Positions 60,182-64,000 of a stretch of DNA of 64,000 nucleotides are shown here, piece after piece. The notes below the pieces were generated by a model, which was given only the letters and a program-made list of their open reading frames with translations, made no database searches and was not told where the DNA came from. Both the position numbers and the translations under genes were made by a program. The DNA lies in contig NZ_JAPQFJ010000001.1 in assembly GCF_026738875.1 (NCBI RefSeq), positions 124,001-188,000 of the forward strand, written 5' to 3'. The stretch comes from Clostridium brassicae (GTDB lineage Bacteria; Bacillota; Clostridia; Clostridiales; Clostridiaceae). Every line of letters begins with the position of its first letter. Position 1 is the first letter of the stretch.

Positions 60182-61676
60182 TTTTCCTTATCCTTCTTTC
60201 TAGTACTCTCTGATTTTTTACAGCTCCAAGGCCTAGTGCAGTGGTATCATGAAGAGTTTGTTCTCCTCTATCTAATTTTCTCATTTCAGATTTTTTTACA
60301 AGGTATCCAGTAATTCTTATGACATCACAGTCACTGCAATATAAGGAAAAATATCTTATACCTTGCTTGAATGAACCTTTAATTATATCTAATATAAATT
60401 CTGGATTTTTCTTTACTGTTTCATCAAAAGCAAATACATCGCCTATACCTGATGGAAAAAATTTATGGAATTTAGCTGATTGAATTAAGTGTTCATAAAG
60501 TTCAGGTTCTTCACCTATTGGTATTCTGCATCCAGGACTTATGCTGTTATCACTATCGATTCCTACTTGAGCATGTAATAAGAAATTTTCGTTTGTTATA
60601 GTACAATAAGGATTCTTATGATTTTTAACTTCTTGATGAAGTCTTTCAATTATTTTATATCCTAAATTATTGGCTTCTTCCCCATGACCAAATCTATCTT
60701 TTGATTTAATTGGCTTCAATAAAGTATTAACACATTCAGCAAGTCCAAACATACCAAACATAGCTGTGAAATTATCCTTACATATTAAACCTTCCTTAAC
60801 AAGAAAATTACTTTCAAAAAATCCACTTTCTTCTACCAAAAATTTGATTCTTTCATCTATATAATTTGTCATTCTTTTTACTGCATCAGGAAGTATATTA
60901 TCAACAAAATCATTTTCATCTATAGCTTTTTTAGAAAGATATGCTAAATTTAATCTTACCAAAGTATAACTTCCTCCACCAATAGGAAGACCGTTGTAAC
61001 AACTAGCAATGCAGTAGCTATTATTAAACTCTTTTGAAAAAATTTTATCATTAGCAAAACTAGGTTTTGCGGTTATTAAAGATGTTTTTATTGCATCAAT
61101 TGCATAATCATCTGGAGTTTTATCATTGTATTTAATTGTTATATTAGGGATAGAAGTTTGAAGCTCTCTTTGAACTTTTAGTATTATTCTTCCTGCTTTT
61201 GTATCAAAAGGTCCTATGTTAGCATGGCAAAAAGAATCTGTTATAGTTCTATCTATATGAGTTAAAAATAATTTTATTGCAGTATAAGCTTCTTCTTCAT
61301 TTATTACAAATGGTTCAAGTAAAGAATCTATATTACCTATATAAACAGGAAATGTGGTAATGGAAGGTACATGTTTGTAGAGTATTAACAGGTTATTTAT
61401 TGCTTCCCAGATATTTGTTGCAGGTTTTAATTTTAGAAAACAACAACCATTCTTCATAAATTTATCATAATCAGGGACTATATATCTAGGTCTATAAGGA
61501 GCATGACCCTCATTAAGGTCACAAATTATGCCTTCATCCATATAAGCTTTAACTTCTTTGTTTATGTTTAATACATTTAAAGTGTTTTCAGCTGCTTTTG
61601 CAAGAAAAATTACTTTTTGTTCATAAGTTAGGGTCTTATCCTTAACAATATTTAAAATACTATCCATATACTTCAC
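60162..61676 (-). CDS. yjjI: YjjI-family glycyl radical enzyme (function unknown)
   Basis: 504 residues, matching YjjI (DUF3029) rather than PflB length. The C-terminus carries the radical loop 'VIRITGYLVKKSEMRKLDRG' (R-x-x-G-Y, radical Gly in 'TGY'). Other segments: 'GHAPYRPRYIVPDYDKFMKN', 'FGHGEEANNLGYKIIERLHQ' and 'CSDCDVIRITGY'. YjjI reactions are unknown; the fold resembles pyruvate formate-lyase and anaerobic ribonucleotide reductase. First gene of a three-gene minus-strand operon with yjjW and a DeoR-type regulator, implying a sugar- or nucleoside-derived substrate. A GGAGTG site precedes the ATG. Confidence 0.9.
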   Translation of the reverse strand: MKYMDSILNIVKDKTLTYEQKVIFLAKAAENTLNVLNINKEVKAYMDEGIICDLNEGHAPYRPRYIVPDYDKFMKNGCCFLKLKPATNIWEAINNLLILYKHVPSITTFPVYIGNIDSLLEPFVINEEEAYTAIKLFLTHIDRTITDSFCHANIGPFDTKAGRIILKVQRELQTSIPNITIKYNDKTPDDYAIDAIKTSLITAKPSFANDKIFSKEFNNSYCIASCYNGLPIGGGSYTLVRLNLAYLSKKAIDENDFVDNILPDAVKRMTNYIDERIKFLVEESGFFESNFLVKEGLICKDNFTAMFGMFGLAECVNTLLKPIKSKDRFGHGEEANNLGYKIIERLHQEVKNHKNPYCTITNENFLLHAQVGIDSDNSISPGCRIPIGEEPELYEHLIQSAKFHKFFPSGIGDVFAFDETVKKNPEFILDIIKGSFKQGIRYFSLYCSDCDVIRITGYLVKKSEMRKLDRGEQTLHDTTALGLGAVKNQRVLERRIRKNGASSN

Positions 61677-61913
61677 TCCATTTAAAATATTTTATAATGT
61701 AAAGCATTTCAGAATATTAATTATATTGTACATTGAATGGATAACTATATCAACGTTAATTATTAATAGTCTATCTAATAATTAATATTATCAAAATAAA
61801 TATAATATTAATTTAACTGAACTCAAGGGTTATTAAATCAGGCATGTTGGGAAAATATAAACTAGAGTAGATGAGGGAAAAGTATAGGAATTTTTAGAAA
61901 GAGAGGGGTTATT

Positions 61914-62735
61914 GTGGAAATACCTGAAGAACTAATAGAAGAGATAAGAGAAAAAAAAGTAATTTTATTTATCGGAGCGGGAGTATCAGAACTTCTAGGA
62001 AGTGCTCCATGGGGAAAACTTATAGATGAAATGGCATTAGAGCTGGGATATGATAGGGACGTTTTTAAATCTATGGGCAATCATTTAGAATTAGCTGAAT
62101 TTTACAATATAAGAAAGAACTCAATGGAATCGCTTATAAATTGGATGAATATAAACTGGCATAATAGCAATATAAAAATTCAAGATTCAAATGTACATAA
62201 ATTAATTGTGGATTTAGATTTCCAAATTATATATACTACAAATTATGATAGATGGATTGAAAAAGCTTTTGAATATTATAACAAAGAATATACAAAAATT
62301 GTTACAATGGATGATTTAGTAAATATTAAGGAAAATGTTACTGAAATAATAAAACTTCATGGTGATTTGAATGAAGAAAATTCTATAGTTTTAACAGAGT
62401 CAAGTTATTTTGAAAGATTAAACTTCGAAAGTCCATTAGATATAAGACTTAAAGGAGATATATTAGGAAAATCTATACTATTTATAGGATATAGTTTAAA
62501 TGATATAAATATAAGGTATTTATTATATAAATTAAATGATTTGTGGCAATGTTCAAAGAATAGATCATGTAGACCAAAGTCTTATATTTTTTTGTTAAAT
62601 AAAAATTCAGTTCAACAAGAGATATTAGAAAATAGAGGAGTGGAGACGATAATTTATGATAGAGATGATAAACAGAACGGAATCCAAAATTTTTTAAAAG
62701 AGCTTTGGATAAAAGTTAATGATTTTGAAAAATAA
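61914..62735 (+). CDS. Stand-alone SIR2-like domain protein
   Basis: 273 residues, one SIR2-like NAD-binding domain of the SIR2_2 type seen in defence proteins. NAD-loop 'VILFIGAGVSELLGSAPWGK' (16-35), 'IIYTTNYDRWIEKAFE', 'IIKLHGDLNEENSIVLTESS' and 'SILFIGYSLNDINIRYLLYK'. The His in 'LHGDL' and Asn in 'TTNYD' match the catalytic pair. It lacks zinc cysteines, so it is not a classical deacetylase. Such domains in antiphage systems degrade NAD+. Here no partner effector is visible. GTG start with GAGAGGGG upstream. Confidence 0.85.
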   Translation: MEIPEELIEEIREKKVILFIGAGVSELLGSAPWGKLIDEMALELGYDRDVFKSMGNHLELAEFYNIRKNSMESLINWMNINWHNSNIKIQDSNVHKLIVDLDFQIIYTTNYDRWIEKAFEYYNKEYTKIVTMDDLVNIKENVTEIIKLHGDLNEENSIVLTESSYFERLNFESPLDIRLKGDILGKSILFIGYSLNDINIRYLLYKLNDLWQCSKNRSCRPKSYIFLLNKNSVQQEILENRGVETIIYDRDDKQNGIQNFLKELWIKVNDFEK

Positions 62736-62875
62736 TTATATAAAACTATATCAAATTACTAATTTAGTATGATAAAATAGTAAAGTGTAATGAGTATATA
62801 GCAGAAATAAATAATTTAAAAATGTAAAACATATACAAAGGATGAATTGTTGTACAAAATACGAGGAGGAAATTA

Positions 62876-64000
62876 ATGATATTGTTAAACCCAGTTGTTA
62901 TTTCAGTTTTAGTTATGATAGTATTGAGTTTGCTGAACCTAAATGTAATATTAGCAATTCTTATTGCTGCCATTACTGCAGGAGTATCGTCAGGAATGTC
63001 ATTTCAAGATACTATGGCATTTTTAGTAAAAGGTATGGGTGGTAATTCGGAAACAGCTTTAAGTTATATTCTTTTAGGTGTTTTAGCAGTGGCTATAAGC
63101 CAAACAGGACTTGCAGAAATTTTAGCAAAAAAGATATCAGGAGTAGTTAAAGAAAGAAAAATAATGTTTATTTTATTAATTGCTTTTATAAGTTGTTTTT
63201 CTCAAAACCTTATTCCTGTACACATAGCTTTTATACCAATCCTTATACCACCATTACTTGAACTTATGAATAAATTAAAAATTGATAGAAGAGCAGTAGC
63301 ATGTGCGTTAACTTTTGGATTAGAAATCCCATATGTAGCTCTTCCAGTAGGATTTGGACTTATATTTCATAATATAATTAGGGATCAGATTATTTCAAAT
63401 GGCATAAAGGTAACTACAAATATGATATGGAAAGCTTTGTGGATTCCATCACTAGGTATGGTTGTAGGGCTTTTAGTTGCGGTATTTATTACTTATAGAA
63501 AACAAAGAGAATATAAAGAGATAGAGATTACTAATATAGAAAAGAATATAAATTATAGTATGGATTATGAAATAGAAACAACCATTAAAGACAAAAAGAT
63601 TAATGAAGATAAAGGACTTGAATCATCAGAAGAGTGGAAGTATGCACATGTAAATAATATTGATAAAGATGAAATTATACATAATGAAAGATTAACAAGA
63701 AATCAATATTCTGCATTAGTAGGTACCATAGTAGCATTTACCATTCAACTATTAACACAATCTTTGCCTTTAGGAGCATTAAGTGGAATTACTTTTATGA
63801 TAATTACAGGAGGAATAAAGTGGAAAGAAATAGACAAGCTTATGAATGAGGGAATAATTATGATGGCATTTATATCCTTTGTTATGCTTATAGCAGCAGG
63901 GTATGGAAATGTATTAAGACAAACTGGTTCTATAGAGGTATTAGTTACATCTGCTACCGCAGTTATTGCAGGTAATAAAATATTAGGTGCATTAATAATG
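62876..64000 (+). CDS. Na+/H+ antiporter family protein (3' end cut by window)
   Basis: 375 codons are visible from the ATG at 62876 (GAGGAGG just before), open to the window end. Polytopic membrane protein with segments such as 'PVVISVLVMIVLSLLNLNVI', 'YILLGVLAVAISQTGLAEIL', 'FISCFSQNLIPVHIAFIPIL' and 'LEIPYVALPVGFGLIFHNII'. A large hydrophilic loop (~210-265) rich in Glu, Lys and Asn sits in the middle. The N-terminal part fits the Na+/H+ antiporter family related to NhaC/YuiF-type amino-acid or cation exchangers. Substrate uncertain. Confidence 0.8.
   Translation, partial: MILLNPVVISVLVMIVLSLLNLNVILAILIAAITAGVSSGMSFQDTMAFLVKGMGGNSETALSYILLGVLAVAISQTGLAEILAKKISGVVKERKIMFILLIAFISCFSQNLIPVHIAFIPILIPPLLELMNKLKIDRRAVACALTFGLEIPYVALPVGFGLIFHNIIRDQIISNGIKVTTNMIWKALWIPSLGMVVGLLVAVFITYRKQREYKEIEITNIEKNINYSMDYEIETTIKDKKINEDKGLESSEEWKYAHVNNIDKDEIIHNERLTRNQYSALVGTIVAFTIQLLTQSLPLGALSGITFMIITGGIKWKEIDKLMNEGIIMMAFISFVMLIAAGYGNVLRQTGSIEVLVTSATAVIAGNKILGALIM

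Overview
The window is a low-GC Gram-positive chromosome segment. A+T-rich intergenic DNA, strong AGGAGG-type ribosome sites, TTG/GTG starts, U-run hairpin terminators and a strictly anaerobic gene set ([FeFe] hydrogenases, glycyl radical enzyme, many ferredoxins, Spo0E-like protein) point to Clostridium sensu stricto or a close relative. The species cannot be named from the sequence alone. No rRNA, tRNA, CRISPR array, prophage or recognisable transposase was seen.

Layout. 1-5.6 kb: end of an ArsR-type regulator, an LCP cell-wall protein, a glutaredoxin-like gene with a probable thioredoxin-reductase remnant beside it, a small 2[4Fe-4S] ferredoxin, a methyl-accepting-type receptor and a tandem HD/HD-GYP protein. 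5.6-11.1 kb: a second tiny ferredoxin (minus strand), then an iron-linked block (DUF3793, flavodoxin, DUF3793, FeoA, FeoA, FeoB, DUF2325) with several Fur-box-like sites. 11.3-17.6 kb: an SDR oxidoreductase, then a DeoR-controlled sugar-acid module (four-carbon acid sugar kinase, PdxA2-like dehydrogenase, GntP permease), probably for D-threonate or D-erythronate. 17.8-21.1 kb: zinc-ribbon protein, HxlR regulator, PAS-GGDEF-EAL protein.

21.3-30.5 kb is a hydrogenase locus. Two tandem sensory-type [FeFe] hydrogenase/PAS proteins, a small [2Fe-2S] protein and a SpoIIE-type phosphatase converge on the hydCBA genes of a trimeric NAD-linked, probably electron-bifurcating hydrogenase. 31-37.2 kb: an isolated GH65 N-terminal domain, an unknown acidic/basic protein, a patatin-like lipase, a preQ1-I riboswitch ahead of a radical SAM protein and QueT, and an M24 Xaa-Pro aminopeptidase.

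37.2-42.4 kb is the most unusual part. Two secreted-protein genes (a CAP-domain protein and a 784-residue orphan) lie between two inverted copies of a ~265-bp palindromic element. The copies differ from each other, but the differences are compensated within each copy's stems, and four small hairpins keep the same GTCCAT/ATGGAC loop.

42.4-55.5 kb holds a myo-inositol catabolic operon (iron-ADH, iolJ, iolC, iolB, iolD, iolG, iolE, a second Gfo/Idh dehydrogenase, a sodium symporter) with a divergent IolR-like regulator and IolR-box-like repeats. No iolA is present here, and the iron-dependent alcohol dehydrogenase may dispose of malonate semialdehyde. 56-58.4 kb: a sigma-54 enhancer-binding protein followed by a textbook sigma-54 promoter driving a tiny Spo0E-like gene. 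58.5-61.7 kb (minus): yjjI-yjjW glycyl radical enzyme and activase plus a second IolR-like regulator. 61.9-64 kb: a stand-alone SIR2-domain protein and the start of a Na+/H+ antiporter-family protein cut by the window end.
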